This document shows positions 21,940-33,484 of a stretch of DNA of 64,000 nucleotides, piece by piece (position 1 is the stretch's first letter; each line of letters starts with the position of its first letter). This DNA comes from Rapana venosa (Eukaryota > Mollusca > Gastropoda > Neogastropoda > Muricidae): assembly GCA_028751875.1 (NCBI GenBank), contig CM054158.1, positions 54,888,578 through 54,952,577 on the forward strand, given 5' to 3'. Under the pieces are notes generated by a model. That model searched no databases. It was not told where the DNA came from and saw only the letters and a program-made list of their open reading frames with translations. The translations under genes were made by a program, and so were the position numbers.

Positions 21940-22335
21940 GAAGTGCCTAGAAGAAGAGCAAGCTGGCTTCAGAAGCCTGCAAGGGCACAAAACTTTGAAA
22001 AACACTTTTTTCTTAACTGCTGGGATTTTCAAGAAACATCTCCTACCTCCCAGAAGTTTTTTTTTTCTGTTTTACAAATCTTCATGGACTTCACAAAAAT
22101 CGTCTTGACAGGAGTGATGGCATGATGAATGTGGCAACCCTTTTTTAGAAACTTCTTACAATCAGGAAGAATTTGTGCATAAGTGTCATTCAGGCACTCT
22201 ATAACAATTGCCAGCAGTTTGGTGTCTATAGTAAATAGCCAGGAGGGAGGGGTCTTTCCAAACAACTGTAGGAGTCAGACAGGGCTGCACTTTATTATTT
22301 CCTTTTTTTTCATTATTTCTGGTAAAATGGTCGTG
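21940..22335 (+). pseudogene. RTE-type reverse transcriptase fragment
   Basis: A decayed RT can be read across frames: EEEQAGFRSLQG at about 21,950-21,985; FMDFTK, matching the FIDFKKAFDR palm motif, at about 22,080; LYNNCQQF near 22,200; and FQTTVGVRQGC at about 22,256-22,290, matching FRTTVGVRQAC of the clean copy at 58,200. The catalytic FADD segment is absent. Confidence 0.7.
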
Positions 22336-22529
22336 TAAGTGACCCTGCTTAATTACACACTACTGTATTCTTGGTGGGACAGGTTAATTTGCAAATCTTC
22401 GATTTATCTGATGACTCTTGATATTGCAGGTTGTAATCAGCAACTACCCTTTAAAGGAACTTGCATGCTAGGGATTTTATCAACCTGTACTATATTGTTG
22501 TTATATTGTTGTTCCTGTTTTTTCCCTAG

Positions 22530-22735
22530 ATGCAGGGACTGGCCGTGAACGGATAAAAAGTCTCCATGCCCTGGGGATAAAGTGGGGCGCCGATGCCAGG
22601 ACCCCGCTGGAAAGGAGATGACCTGGGCACATAGTGGCCAAGGACTTGGTGGCTGCATGCCCAAGGGAGCGACTCTGATGCTTTCATGGCGGGCCTTGGA
22701 TGCTTCGGAGTTTGAAAACCCTGGATGGTCAAGTA
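22530..22735 (+). CDS. Candidate exon B, unidentified gene 3 (frame disturbed)
   Basis: Acceptor TTTTTTCCCTAG ends at 22,529. The DNA aligns with 1,687-1,850. Readable parts are LAVN near the start, then either GRRCQDPAGKEMTW in one frame or GADARTPLE in another. The downstream frame reads ALDASEFENPGWSS. One- and two-base indels between the two copies shift the frame, so the true protein cannot be stated. The donor is not clear. It sits between exon A and exon C on the same strand. Confidence 0.35.
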
Positions 22736-22739
22736 TTCA

Positions 22740-23380
22740 GTTCTGTAGGTCTGTGTCTGTGTCTACACTTATCTCTGTCTGTCCTGTATGTCTGTTTCTC
22801 CCAATCCATCTCTTCTTTATGTGTCTGTATTTACTATTATCTCTGTTATGTTTCTGGTCTTTTCTTTGTCTCGTCTCCTGTATCTATCTCATTTCTCGCT
22901 AATTTCTGTGTTTGTGTGGTCTGTGTGGTGTTATGTGTATGTGTGTTGTTAGCCTGTGTGTCTCCCCTGTGTGTGAGCGGTTCACGTGCATTGGTTTATG
23001 TGTGTATCGTGTGTTGTGTGAAGAGAGAGAGACAGAGGAGAGAGAGAGAAAAGAGGGAGAGACATGACCTAAGGAAGAGAGAGAGAGAGTCGATAGAGGA
23101 GAAGAGAGGGAGGGGGAGGGAGTAGCAAAGTACTATGCACATCCAAATTACGATTACACAATACCAATTTGTGATAAAGTGTGATTGGATGCAAAGTGCC
23201 TTGGTAACTTGAAAATTGCATGAACAGGGAAAGAAGAACATTCTTTAAACATTCTAAGTGTGCGATACCCAACAAAATAGAGCTATCAAAATATGGTTAA
23301 TGTATAAGACTACACCACCTTAAGGGAGGGAAAGGGGGGGTCGGGTCAGTTCTGTTGTAGTTTCTACTGCTGTATTCTTC
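22740..23380. other. CT-, GT- and GA-rich intronic-type DNA
   Basis: CTGT-rich to about 22,900, GT-rich to 23,020, GA-rich at 23,023-23,125, then unique-looking DNA. No exon supported. Confidence 0.5.
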
Positions 23381-24012
23381 TCTTCGAAATATGTTGGGTA
23401 TGGATTCGAAATGGTAATGCAATGCTTGGAAATTTCAGTGTTCTCTTTTTGATCTTTTTGCTGTATCAAAGATTTTGAAATAACTAAACCATCTGACATC
23501 AGTGCTTTTACAACAGAATTAGAAAAACACAGGAGACATATTCTGCTGTTAAAGCATCATTCGTTGTTTCAAATGGAGTTTCTGTGAGTGTTTAAAGTGT
23601 TTTCTTATTTCATGAAGAAAATTAGTTGGGGAGCGCTTTCATGGTTATGAAAACGCTTTTGGATCAGACCAAAGGCAATTTTAAAGCTTTTAGTTCGTAA
23701 CGGTCAACATTAGAAGTAATATAAGAAAAGTATTATCTTTTATGGATAGTAAATAATGGGACCCTGATATATGCGAAAAGTTATTTTTTTCATTAAGACT
23801 TTCTTTTTGAATAAAAACATATAGGCGTTCGACAAGGGTGTGACTTCACTTCCGTTTCATGGTATTGTGTAAGATACATGATTGTTATGATACATTGTAT
23901 TTCATAAAACATCTAATGTCCCCTTCTGTGTTGTTATGTGATTTTTAATGGAATGTGGTTCAGGATTTCCTGATGTTCTTCTTATATATAGTTGGTTGTT
24001 TTTGTTGTTTAG

Positions 24013-24073
24013 CGACAATGACAAACACTGTCTGGTCGCAGGAACGTGACCAAGTTCAAACGGACTTCCTTTG
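24013..24073 (+). CDS. Candidate exon C, unidentified gene 3
   Basis: Acceptor TTGTTGTTTAG ends at 24,012 and the GTAAGC donor starts at 24,074. The 3' half reads SQERDQVQTDFL and leaves two bases. This frame matches the paralogue at 3,115-3,172 (GQERDQIHGFP). The phase-2 end fits exon D, whose first base completes a Trp codon. A single-base difference in the 5' half breaks the frame relative to the paralogue, which could be a real frameshift or an error. Confidence 0.45.
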
Positions 24074-24139
24074 GTAAGCCTAGCAATCTTTGCTCTGATC
24101 AGCCTGTCTCTTCTGTCCCCTCTCGTGGTCATCACCTAG

Positions 24140-24420
24140 TATGTGTGTTGTGTGTGTGCGGTGTTGTGTGTTCTTGTGGGTCTGTGCGCATTGTAGTGAT
24201 ATTGTGGTTTCTTGTGTGACTCTGTGCTTCTCTGTGTGGGACTCTGTGTTTCTCTGTGTGATTCTGTGTTATTCTTGTTGTGTACTTGGTCTTCACTCTT
24301 CGTTCCCTTTGTGTGTCTCTCTGTCTCTCTGTGTGTTGTCTGTGTTCTCTGTTTGTTAATGTATGTCTCTCTGTGTGTCTGTCTGTATTCCTATGTGTGT
24401 TCTGTCTGTCTCTGCTTGAT
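24140..24420. repeat. GT/CT-rich tract
   Basis: GTGTGTCTCTCTGT-type low-complexity sequence inside the intron between exons C and D. Confidence 0.8.
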
Positions 24421-24605
24421 GTGTCTTTCTGACAATCTTTTTGTTGTTTGTGGGTGTCTGTCAAATCATTGGGGTTAAGTTTGGGGTGTATGACAATCCA
24501 TTGTTTGTTTTGTGGAGTGTCTGACAATCATTTGATGTTTGTTGCTGTTCTGGACATTCATTGTAGTTTGTGGGCTGGTTTCTGGGGACAATCAGTCTCA
24601 AACTT
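24420..24605. repeat. ~30-bp degenerate tandem repeat
   Basis: The motif (T)GACAATC or a variant recurs at about 24,431, 24,461, 24,491, 24,523, 24,553 and 24,586, with TTTGTTG/TTTGTGG between. This gives a period near 30 bp. Confidence 0.7.
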
Positions 24606-24870
24606 TCAGTGTAAAGGTTTAATCTTTTGTGTTTTGTGAAAAGACAACAAGATTTGGTTGTATCGTTTATGTGTTGTCTAGCAGTGTTTGTCTTTTTCTT
24701 TCAATCAAAAAATGTGTCGCCCAGATTTTGGAATGTTTGCCGAAAATTTTTTTTTTAATGCAGATACGGGTTTGTATAGGTACTTCTGTATGAATGAGAT
24801 CTAGGATATTGCAACACACACACCTATGGACTATCACACATTCTATATGGTATTGCTTTTTGTTTCTCAG

Positions 24871-24967
24871 GGACCTGGACTGGGTTTGTCTGCTAGGAGG
24901 GCCACGGACAGAATATCAAGAACTCTTCGAAGGAGAATGGGAATTTATGGCATATATTTCAAAATAA
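24871..24967 (+). CDS. Candidate terminal exon D, unidentified gene 3
   Basis: A strong acceptor TTTTTGTTTCTCAG ends at 24,870. With one leading base joined to exon C (phase 2) the frame reads W, then DLDWVCLLGGPRTEYQ, then ELFEGEWEFMAYISK, and stops at TAA (24,965-24,967). The 31-codon acidic/aromatic tail has clear protein character. An alternative open frame over the same bases is Arg-rich and does not fit the phase. No family was recognised. This is the best-supported exon of the candidate gene. Confidence 0.5.
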
Positions 24968-25029
24968 AACTGATGATCATATGGTCTGTCTGTCTGGTAT
25001 GTCTGTATGTATTGGTTTCTGGTTGTCTG

Positions 25030-25034
25030 TCTGT

Positions 25035-25075
<41 letters not shown>

Positions 25076-25620
25076 CTTTCTTCTCTCCCCCTCTATCTTG
25101 TGCGTCATGAGGAGTCAATATCAATAATAAAGCAAAGTGAAAAAGTATATCTCATAGTGTTGGCTTGTACTTGGCATATGTGCGGTTTGTGTGTTCTGTG
25201 GTTTGGGTTCTTGCGCGAGTGTCTGGGGGTGCGCTTCGTATGTGTTGAGTGGGTGTGTATTATCTGTGTGCGTGCGTATTTGTTTATCTGTGTGCATACG
25301 TGCGAAAATGCACAGGACGTAAGTCAACGTTATGTGTGTTTGTGCGTAGTGTGTGTGAGTTTTGTGTGTCGTGTGCGTGCCGTGAGTGCGTGTAGTGTGT
25401 TGGGGGGGGGGGGGGGGGGGTGGGGGGGGGCGGCAACGCGCGCTCGCGCATATGAGTGTGTGTGTAAGTGTGTGTGCGCGTGCATGGATGCCTCCATCTC
25501 TCCTTGTGCGTTATTACATGCGTACATGCATGCTAGTATGCGTTATTGAGAGAGAGAGAGAGACAGACACACAGACAGACAGAGAGATACAGAGACAGAG
25601 ACAAAGATGGTCATTGAAAC
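25030..25620. repeat. CTGT, GT, G-run and GACA/GA simple repeats
   Basis: TGTC/CT to about 25,095, GT/GTGC-rich at 25,175-25,480 with G homopolymers at 25,402-25,430, and GA plus CAGA at 25,549-25,605. Confidence 0.85.
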
Positions 25621-25639
25621 GAATAATGTAACTGGAAAT

Positions 25640-25945
25640 GTTTGGGGAAAAAGAACATTGCCACTTTAACAGGGAAAAAAGAGAAACAATAAAAAACAAA
25701 ATGAGATACAAAAATTGGTTAGTAAAAATAGTTGAGAAGAAAAAGACATGAAAAAAAAGTTACAGACAGACAAAAGAAAATCAAAACGAGTTGGAAAAGA
25801 AAAGGAAAAAGCAAGAAAAACTGAAAGAAAGACAAGCTCAAAGTAAAAAGAGGGAAAAAGATATTATTTCTTCATAAAAAGAACAATAACCAGTGAAACA
25901 CTGCTAAGGAAAAAGGAGAACAAACACATAAGTAAGACTTCTAAA
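25640..25945. other. A-rich interval
   Basis: A/AG-rich low-complexity DNA, no gene seen. Confidence 0.6.
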
Positions 25946-25949
25946 TTTG

Positions 25950-26135
25950 TAAAGGTGTCCATAACCTGTATAAGGTCGGAGGGGAGCGAGGCGTCAGAAT
26001 GACCTCACCTTCTCTCTGGGCCCAGCATATTGGGGGCGGGCGCCCATCTTTCCTCTCCTCGCTGCTTTACCTTCCCTGACCTTAAATAATGTATTTACCA
26101 TTATACTTCTTTTATAAACTTATTTTTTTCCTTTT

Positions 26136-26182
<47 letters not shown>

Positions 26183-26336
26183 ATTTTTTTTTTCCCCCCC
26201 CTTCTCCCCCCCCCCCCCACTGGGGAAATGTACTGAAACCAATGGCGAGCAAATCGGTCATGACCCCATCAAAGTCGGTAAACCCACGCTCGTTGCTGAT
26301 TAATATTAGCTGGGGGTAAAGCGAATGCTTTGACAC
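25950..26336 (-). mobile_element. SINE family B, tRNA-derived, with poly-C insert
   Basis: Matches 60,427-60,706. Plus-strand text starts TAAAGGTGTCC and continues GGGGGCGGGCGCCCATCT, CTCGCTGCTTTACCTTCCCTGACC and AAAGCGAATGCTTTGACACTGA. The tRNA-like head lies at the right end and is read on the minus strand. C homopolymers at 26,138-26,219 (the first about 44 bases) replace the segment that holds the CCCATTGACAGCTGGGT core in the clean copy. Confidence 0.75.
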
Positions 26337-26660
26337 TGAGATTTCCCGCCAAAGTCCCACTCCCGTCCCCATGTCAATGGGAAAAGGGACAAAACAACCG
26401 TGTAAACACTCAAAAAGTATGATGGCCATGTAATGTTCTTGATAATTGGTTTTTTTATCTGTTCCAGGATAAGGGAAAAAGACAGAATTTGTTTTATGCT
26501 TGTTATTTTTTTCCAGTCACTCCTGGATTGATCTTTTTATAATTGGATGTCATTATGTTCCCAAAGCGAACGAATGGACTACCTTTTTAAAAGCCAGAAA
26601 CCGGGTTAATAACGTGTGCGTAAAACGTTTCTCCGTTTAATTTTTCTCACCTATAGACAC
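26336..26660. other. Short unique-looking interval
   Basis: No supported exon or repeat family. Confidence 0.4.
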
Positions 26661-26664
26661 ATTT

Positions 26665-27022
26665 TATGCGAGAGAGGAGGAGAGAAGAGATTGTAGAGAG
26701 AGGAGAGTAGAGAGGTGACAGAGGTCAGGCTCCAGACAGACAGACAGACAGACGAAAGGGAATCAATCACACAGTCACACGAGACAGGACAGAAATATAG
26801 TGTTTCACAGGAGAGACACTGACAGAGCTCAAGAGGCAGAGAGACAGTCAGAGATAGAGAGGGACAGTGAGCAAGAATGAGACAGAGAGGATAAAAAGAG
26901 GAGATAGAGGGAGCGGGGACAGTGAGAGGTGGCAATGCAAAACACACACCACACCACCACACCACACACACACATACAACACACACACACATACACACAT
27001 ACACGCTCACACACACACACAA
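26665..27022. repeat. GA/CAGA tract followed by (AC)n
   Basis: GAGAGA and CAGACAGA-rich to about 26,930, then AC repeats to 27,022. Confidence 0.85.
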
Positions 27023-27184
27023 TTCAGGTTAACCTTATTTGATGAATTCTTTCATTTCCTAACATGACATATAGTCAGTTTCGCTGTTTTTTTCCAGAAT
27101 TTCCTCACTATTCCTAGTTTCCTGTTTGCTTTAGTATCTTCTTGAAGGATCCTGTGTAACAGAGATAAAGGACATTAAAGTGAA

Positions 27185-27690
27185 TGTCTATATATTATAT
27201 CTATCTATCTATCTATTATCTATTCTATTCTATCTATTATCTATCATCTATCTATCTATACTATCTATCCTATCTATATATCTATATATCTATTATCTTT
27301 GTCTGTCCTTCTGTTAATCTGTATGTTGTACTGTCTATATATCATATCTATCTGATCTATCATATCTATCTTTCTATCTATCTATCTATCTATCCTTATC
27401 TATCTATCTATGTTATCTTTCGCTATCTATATATCTATCGATATATCTATTCTATTATCCTTTCTATCTGTCGATCTGTCTGATGCTGTCGATATGTCGA
27501 TCTATCCTATGTGTCGATCTGTCGATATGTTTTCTATTAATATCTCATTTATCAGTACTGTCTTAATTTTAATTGTTTTTATTATTTCTTGTTATCATCA
27601 CCATCTCATCTTTCATCTTTCTTAATCATCATCCTTTCAATCATTCATTAATTCATTCATCATCATCATCTATCATCATTAACAGAACAG
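27185..27690. repeat. (ATCT)n with TCGATCTG and ATC variants
   Basis: Interrupted ATCT array to about 27,480, with GATATGTC/GTCGATCT units to 27,540 and an ATC-rich stretch at 27,590-27,682. Confidence 0.85.
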
Positions 27691-28195
27691 ACAGACAGAA
27701 AAAAAGTAATCAGGACAGACAGCGATTTTAATAATGGCCAGAAAAGCCAAACAGCAATATCCAGGAAGGGGAGAGATAGGTCAGGCCGAACAGGACAGAC
27801 AGGCAGACAGGATCAGACAGGAGACAGGCAGGCAGACAGACAGACAGACAGACAGGCAGACAGGCCTGACAGGACAGGGCTGTCAGACAGACAGGAAGGC
27901 AGACTACGCAGGCAAGGCAGGCATGGAGGGCAGACAGGCGAATGGGACAGACAGACTGGCAGGACCGTCCAGACAAGCAGGACTGACTGAAAGACAGACA
28001 GACTGGGGGAGACAGACAGGTAGGCAGGGGAGACAGACTGTCAGACAAGGCAGGTTAGGGAAGGCAAGAACAAAAACAGGTAGGTCAGGCAGGCAGGAAA
28101 GCACGGCAGGAGACAGAAAGGAAGACAGAAAGGCTGACAGGCTGGGCAAGGCAGGCAGGCTAGGCAGGAGATGCATGGGCAGGTCTGGCGATCAG
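27690..28195. repeat. CAGACAGG-type tetranucleotide repeat
   Basis: About 500 bp of interspersed CAGA, CAGG and GGCA units. It leaves a 154-codon open frame rich in Arg, Gln, Thr, Asp and Gly, and the complement is open too. Both frames are composition effects, not a supported gene. Confidence 0.9.
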
Positions 28196-28430
28196 TAAGG
28201 CTGGCTGGCTGTCATGGTCTGAAGGGGAAGTGGCTGTACAGGGTCTAGATCTGTACAGTATGTCAGTCTGGCAGGCTGGTCTGACAGGCTGGAAAGGGGA
28301 TAGGCTGTGGGTTTTTTTTTCCTGAGTGTGTAGGAATTGTGTGGGAAGGCACACTGTGGGATGTCAGGGATGCGGGACTGAAGGAGGCTGTTGATGAAAC
28401 GCTAGGGGTTATTTATATTTGGGGATGAGG
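28195..28430. other. Transition sequence, GGCTGG-rich
   Basis: GGCTGTCTGG-like units at the left, otherwise unremarkable. Confidence 0.4.
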
Positions 28431-29000
28431 ATGTAAATGATAAATCGATAATGGATGATGATAATAAATAATGATGATGAATGACTTCGAAGGCCTATTG
28501 ATGTTGATGAGGATTGAATGATAATGATAATGATAACTCAATTGAATGAATGATCTGAAGAATGGAAAATAATGATAAATAATAATATAATAATAATAAT
28601 AATAAATAATATACACTTATAATCTAAGCAATAAAGAAAAATTAATTGTTTGATGATGGTGAGTGATGATGATGAAGATAGATGATAATGATAATGATGG
28701 TAATGGAACAATGAACAATGATAATGGAAAAATGATGGGCCTTAAGTATGAGTGGATGATGGAATGATGATTGATGATGATGATGCTGAGATGAGTGGAT
28801 GATGGATGGAATTTGAAATCTCAATTGGTTATGATGCTGATATTGCGAATGATGCAGCTAGATAATTGAATGATGGATTAATACTCCTACATCATCCTAC
28901 TCAATACATCACTTCATAATAATCATCATTAATAATAATAATATAATACTAGCTAAAAACTAAACTAACTAATAAACTAATACCTAATAAATAAAGATGA
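28430..29000. repeat. ATGATG / AATAAT-rich tract
   Basis: Degenerate GATGAT, AATGATAAT and AATAAT units on about 570 bp. Confidence 0.85.
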
Positions 29001-29036
29001 TGATGATGAGTGTAGCATTCTGGATTATGATCCAGC

Positions 29037-29250
29037 AACTACTATCACCCCACCACCACCCACCACCACCACCACCACCACCACACCAACACCAAACACC
29101 ACAAACAACCAAAACACTCACCTCACATCATCACACATCAACCCAAATTCACCCATCTCAATTCATCTATTCTTCATCATCATTCATCACATCTCATTCA
29201 TCTTTCAGGCATCATCCATTCTATCCATCTATCATCACCCACTGAACAAA
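29037..29250. repeat. CCA and CATC-rich tract
   Basis: (CCA)n at 29,048-29,085, then ACA, CATCA and ATTCATC units. Confidence 0.85.
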
Positions 29251-29419
29251 ACCAAAAATCCCAGTTAATTCATATCATTCAACATGGTGTCATATTCACA
29301 GACTAATTGCTTTACTCGAGTAACATCATTTGTTTTCTTTCGAATTAGAGGTCTGACTTAGGCAGCTGTGCACATATACTCGTGTAACATTTTGGTTTAT
29401 TTTATGACCAATTAGAGCA

Positions 29420-30225
29420 GCACAAATCCAGAGAGAGAGGGATTGGGGAGAGGGAGTTAGTGTCGTTGAGGTGCGGCGAGAGAGACGAGGGAGAGAGAAA
29501 GGGAAGAGGGGAGAGAGGGATAGGGAGTGATGGGATGGGAGAGAGAGGCAGAGGAGTCGGATGAGAGAGAGAGGGAGAAGGAGAGAGAGGGAGGGGAAGG
29601 AGAGAAAAGGAGGGAGAGGGAGACTTTGAGAGGAAGGGAAAGAGAGAGAGACGGAGGAGAGAGAGAGGAGGAGGGAGGAGGGGAAAGAGAGAGAGCGGGA
29701 AGAGGGAGAGAGGCAGAGGATGAGAGAGGGATAGAGGAGAGAGAGCAGAGAGGTGAAGATGAGCGATGAGATCCGAATGAACGGAGAGACAAGTTCTCGA
29801 GTAATTGAATAGACAAAGAAGATTCACGGGGATGACTCACTGGAGAGTGGAGAGGGGATGACTGACGAATGAGATGACGACTAGCGAGAGAGGGAGAGTT
29901 GAGAGAAAGGAAAAGAGGGAAAGAAGGGGGGGGGGGGGGGAGGAGAAAACTTGATTCACGAAACAAACAGACCGACGACAGACAGGACAGACACAGGCAG
30001 AGAGACACTGGAAAGAGAAATGGAGGGAGAGTGACAGAGAGGGGAAAACATGTGAAGAAGATAAAGACAAGCCAGAAAGAGATCAATTAACAGGACAGAG
30101 TATTCACAGACACAGAGAAAGATGGCAGAGACATGCACAGACATCATAACCAGACCATGGTGACAGTGCTTTTATACAGAGAGAGAGGATGAAACAGGAG
30201 AAAATACAGACAGGACCTGGTCAAA
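29420..30225. repeat. GA-rich tract with CAGACA
   Basis: GAGAGAGGGA-type sequence for about 480 bp, a G homopolymer at 29,926-29,940, then CAGACA-rich sequence. Confidence 0.9.
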
Positions 30226-30249
30226 GAGACAGGAGATTCCAAAACATCA

Positions 30250-30303
30250 AGCCAGCCAGCCAGACAGGGCCAGCCAGCCAACAGCCAGCTCAGCCAGCCA
30301 GGG
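30250..30303. repeat. CCAG repeat
   Basis: GCCAGCCAGCCAGACAGGGC-like units. Confidence 0.85.
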
Positions 30304-30417
30304 TTGGGTCAGCAGATCACCTTCTCTTTTGGCGAAGTCAGTGTCCGTTAGTGGGCATTCGGCCTTCTCCATTCTTCTTGACCATGGCCCTGTAATCCGT
30401 CAGGCTGGGGAAAATCC

Positions 30418-30847
30418 AACACACACACACAACACAAACACACACAACCTCAATATTCTCCTTCTCTCTCTCTCAAAACTATCACACTTTCTATATTTCG
30501 CTCACTAAATACCTACTCTCTCACACATCTATTCTCCACACCACACACACAACAACCATACACACAAATATTGAAAAGTTTAAAAATACTGTATATACAA
30601 ACACACACAACACCAACACACCACAACACACACACGCACACCACAAGCACACACCACGTACCCAACACATCAACATATACACATTACCCACTCATTCACG
30701 CCACACACATACACACACACACATACACAACAATAACACATACACATACACACATTACCACGCCCTCACAACACACCAACACACCCATTTCAAACATTAC
30801 AACATCAATACACGCACACACAATTACACACAATACACACATAAAGG
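30418..30847. repeat. (AC)n-rich junction between the two 16-kb copies
   Basis: AC-rich with CACACCA and TACACA variants. 30,418-30,640 belongs to copy 1. 30,641-30,847 is the spacer found only here. At 30,848 the sequence switches abruptly to the LINE ORF1 5' part. Confidence 0.9.
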
Positions 30848-31035
30848 GATGACGCGTTATGTAAGTCCCTAGAGCCTGGATCTTTAACGGTTTGCTGGGT
30901 GTTGTGCTGGGTTGGTCGCTTGGTTTGTCCGAATCTTGTCGCCGATTTGGCTTTATGAGGCTTGAGCTGGTCTTTTTTCTGGGGAGTCTTTAGCAGGCCT
31001 TGAGGAGGACCAGTCGGTCCAATTACTGATCCCAT
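30848..31035 (-). pseudogene. 5' remnant of LINE ORF1 (copy 2)
   Basis: Same start codon and first 60 or so codons as the ORF1 at 14,652, cut off at 30,848. The frame then runs into the AC spacer. This truncation marks the left duplication boundary. Confidence 0.9.
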
Positions 31036-31457
31036 GCTTTGGTTCTTGTCATAGTGGCTGTTTTTTTTAACAAAATTTCCTCAGATAGTCAGTAGAATGG
31101 GCTTTCCACCATGTAGTGATACGGAAACCGTGTGTAAAGAACGTGGGGAGCCCCACCGCCATCCCCCCCCCCCCCCCCCCACCACCCCCCCCTCCAAATT
31201 CCCCCCCCCCCCTTTCCCCCCCCCCGCCCCCCCCCGGGATTTTATACTTTGTATTTTATTGTTTATTTTTCGTTTGCTCTGGCGTGGCCTTTTTGAAATG
31301 CTTTCGTGGTGTATTGGGTGCTATTTTTATTTCTATTTAATTCATTTATATTGAGGAGATTGGAATAATGCACTCATGTGATTTTTCTACATCCAGTTTT
31401 CACCATGTAGTATGAGGTCTTTGTAAATTTTGTATCTGTTTCCCTACAGGACTCAAA

Positions 31458-31583
31458 AAATGGGCCCCTACTCTTCCAGAAAAGCGGAAACAGGATTTAT
31501 CGTGCGCAGATGTTCTGCTTGCGTTTCGAACCCACGGCCTCGGTTTTATAGTCCTCTCTCGGAAGGACTTTGACATTCAGTTC
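31458..31583 (-). mobile_element. SINE family A fragment (copy 2)
   Basis: Second copy of 15,075-15,200. Confidence 0.5.
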
Positions 31584-32712
31584 GATTTTTTGGGGGTCAA
31601 ACTGGGAAAAAGAAAGGGTCGAGGCTGGGTAATTTCAAAAACCCACAACTATCATGGTTTACTTCGTTGGTAGGCAATACTTCTTAACCATTTTCTTCTC
31701 CTTCCTTCCTTCCTCTGTCGTGTGTGTGTGTGTAGTGTTGTGTGTGTCGGTTGTGTGATGGCAGGAGTGCAAACGACCCTTCTTGGATTGTGGATGTTCA
31801 CAGGGAAGAGACCTGTGTATGCATGTGTGCTTTTCGGATGCCTTTCGTTGGGCGTGATTGTGGTTTGAGATGAACGGGAGAAAGACAAGACCGACGAGAG
31901 AAGAGAGAATAAGAGAGTGATTGACGAGTACTGGCAGGGGAGGCAAAGTTCTCATTGAGAGAGAGGAGGTAGAGAGTGGAGAACTGACAGACAAGACAGA
32001 CACATGAGAGAGTGAGGAGAGGAGACAGGAGAATCGTGAGAGAGAGATGAGAAGAGAGAGGAGGGAGAATGCAGTCTGGTCTGCTGGTAATGTATTCAGG
32101 CTTCATGTAAATTTTGCCGTGCCTTTCCTGGTATTGTCGAAATGGTCTTTGGCTTTTCATGTCCATTGTTTTTGTGTTTTCCTTTTGCTTTCCTTTTTTG
32201 GGTGAGTTGTGTTGTGAGTGTTCGTTTTTCTGTGTGCTCTCCCAAGTCCCCAAGTTGTGGCTTTGTTGGTTCTTCACGTTCCCCTTGGGGTTTTTATTGA
32301 AATTAAATCTTGGAATCCTTGAAAATCATCAATCTATTAAAAAAACCCCATACAAACATGCATACATTCATTATCCTTCCTCCTCTTTCTCATCCTTCTC
32401 CTACACCTCTCTTCCTCATCATATATCTCTCTTATGTCTCTCTACTATATCTATCTGTGTCTGTTGTTGTTCGTCTGTCTCTGTCTGTGTGTTTCTCTGT
32501 TGTATTGTCTGTCTCTCTTTCATCTGACTTAAGTTAGCATTTTTCATTTTGTTTATTAGTAGTATTAGTTGTGTTTTATAATTGTTCTTGTATCAGATGT
32601 TTTGAATTTTTGGGAACACCTGTAACGTTTTTGAAGACAGGGAGGAGCCGTGTACTATTTCCCTGAAACATGCCTTTGGTCAACTTAACAATTTCTTATC
32701 AATCTGCGGACC

Positions 32713-33023
32713 CCGAGTTAGAATTCCAAGAGAAGGGATTTCTTCATCAGCGCCCCACTCCACTTCCCCTTTCTCCCCCTCAAAAGTCCTTCAGATGGGA
32801 GACTTAAATCGAGGTCCTCCTGTCGGCGGATCGCATTGCAAAAAACTTCTTGTGCCACATTATGCTTGTCAGAAATGTAGGCCAATTGGTGTGCCAGTGG
32901 GGATACAGATGGACAAATTGCAATAAATGTATACAATGTGAACTCTGGATGTTTAAAATATGCACATGAGTGCATTATTCCATTATCTCGAAAATAAAAG
33001 AATAAAAGATCTAAATTTTTTTT
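32713..33023 (+). mobile_element. SINE family A (copy 2)
   Basis: Second copy of 16,330-16,640. Confidence 0.65.
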
Positions 33024-33484
33024 TAAATGATAATTCACATACTCCAATTTTTTCGTGTATGTGCTGCATAATAATGCTCTCCTTCTCTGAATCAGTTTTT
33101 TTTTTTTTTTTTTTTTTTTTTTAATGCAGAATTTTGTTTTTTAAATTTAAACACACACAGAAAATAGAATAAACAAGAAACAAATGAGAGCTCAATTAAA
33201 AACAGTGATAATAAACTTGTGTGGTTAACTTGTTTATTAGTCCCGACGCCACAGGGCGGCGCATATTAAAGGCCTTGTTGTTTTATTTGCAAAAGGTGGA
33301 TATTATAGGAAGAAAACTGTTCATTTCCTAGTTGAATTTTTTGTTAGCAAATTCAGTTTTTGATTGTTCCTGGTATACTTATTGTTAATGCTACACTTCT
33401 AGCTTGCCTATTCATTATGGCAAAAAAGACAAAAGTCTGAAATAGGAAAAATCATTAAAAACATGTTCCTTTGTCTTTTTATAG

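Larger units (their letters stand above)
14465..30640. repeat. 16.2-kb duplicated block, copy 1
   Basis: This block recurs at 30,848-47,024 with an offset of 16,383 bp, rising to 16,384 bp after a single inserted C near 41,947. Only three differences were noticed: 14,476 C versus A, the inserted C, and 25,631 A versus T. Homopolymers of more than 40 bp and many microsatellites have the same length in both copies. The left edge lies inside the LINE ORF1 and the right edge inside an AC tract. Confidence 0.97.

Noticed and set aside
25007..25549. 180-codon Cys/Val-rich frame
   Set aside because: Derived from CTGT, GT and G-run repeats next to candidate exon D; no domain visible.
27734..28198. 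154-codon Arg/Gln/Thr/Asp-rich frame resembling a low-complexity protein
   Set aside because: Built from CAGA/CAGG units, with the opposite strand equally open. No start context, splice site or conservation evidence.
30571..30852. Thr/His-rich frame in the spacer between the two blocks
   Set aside because: AC-repeat translation.
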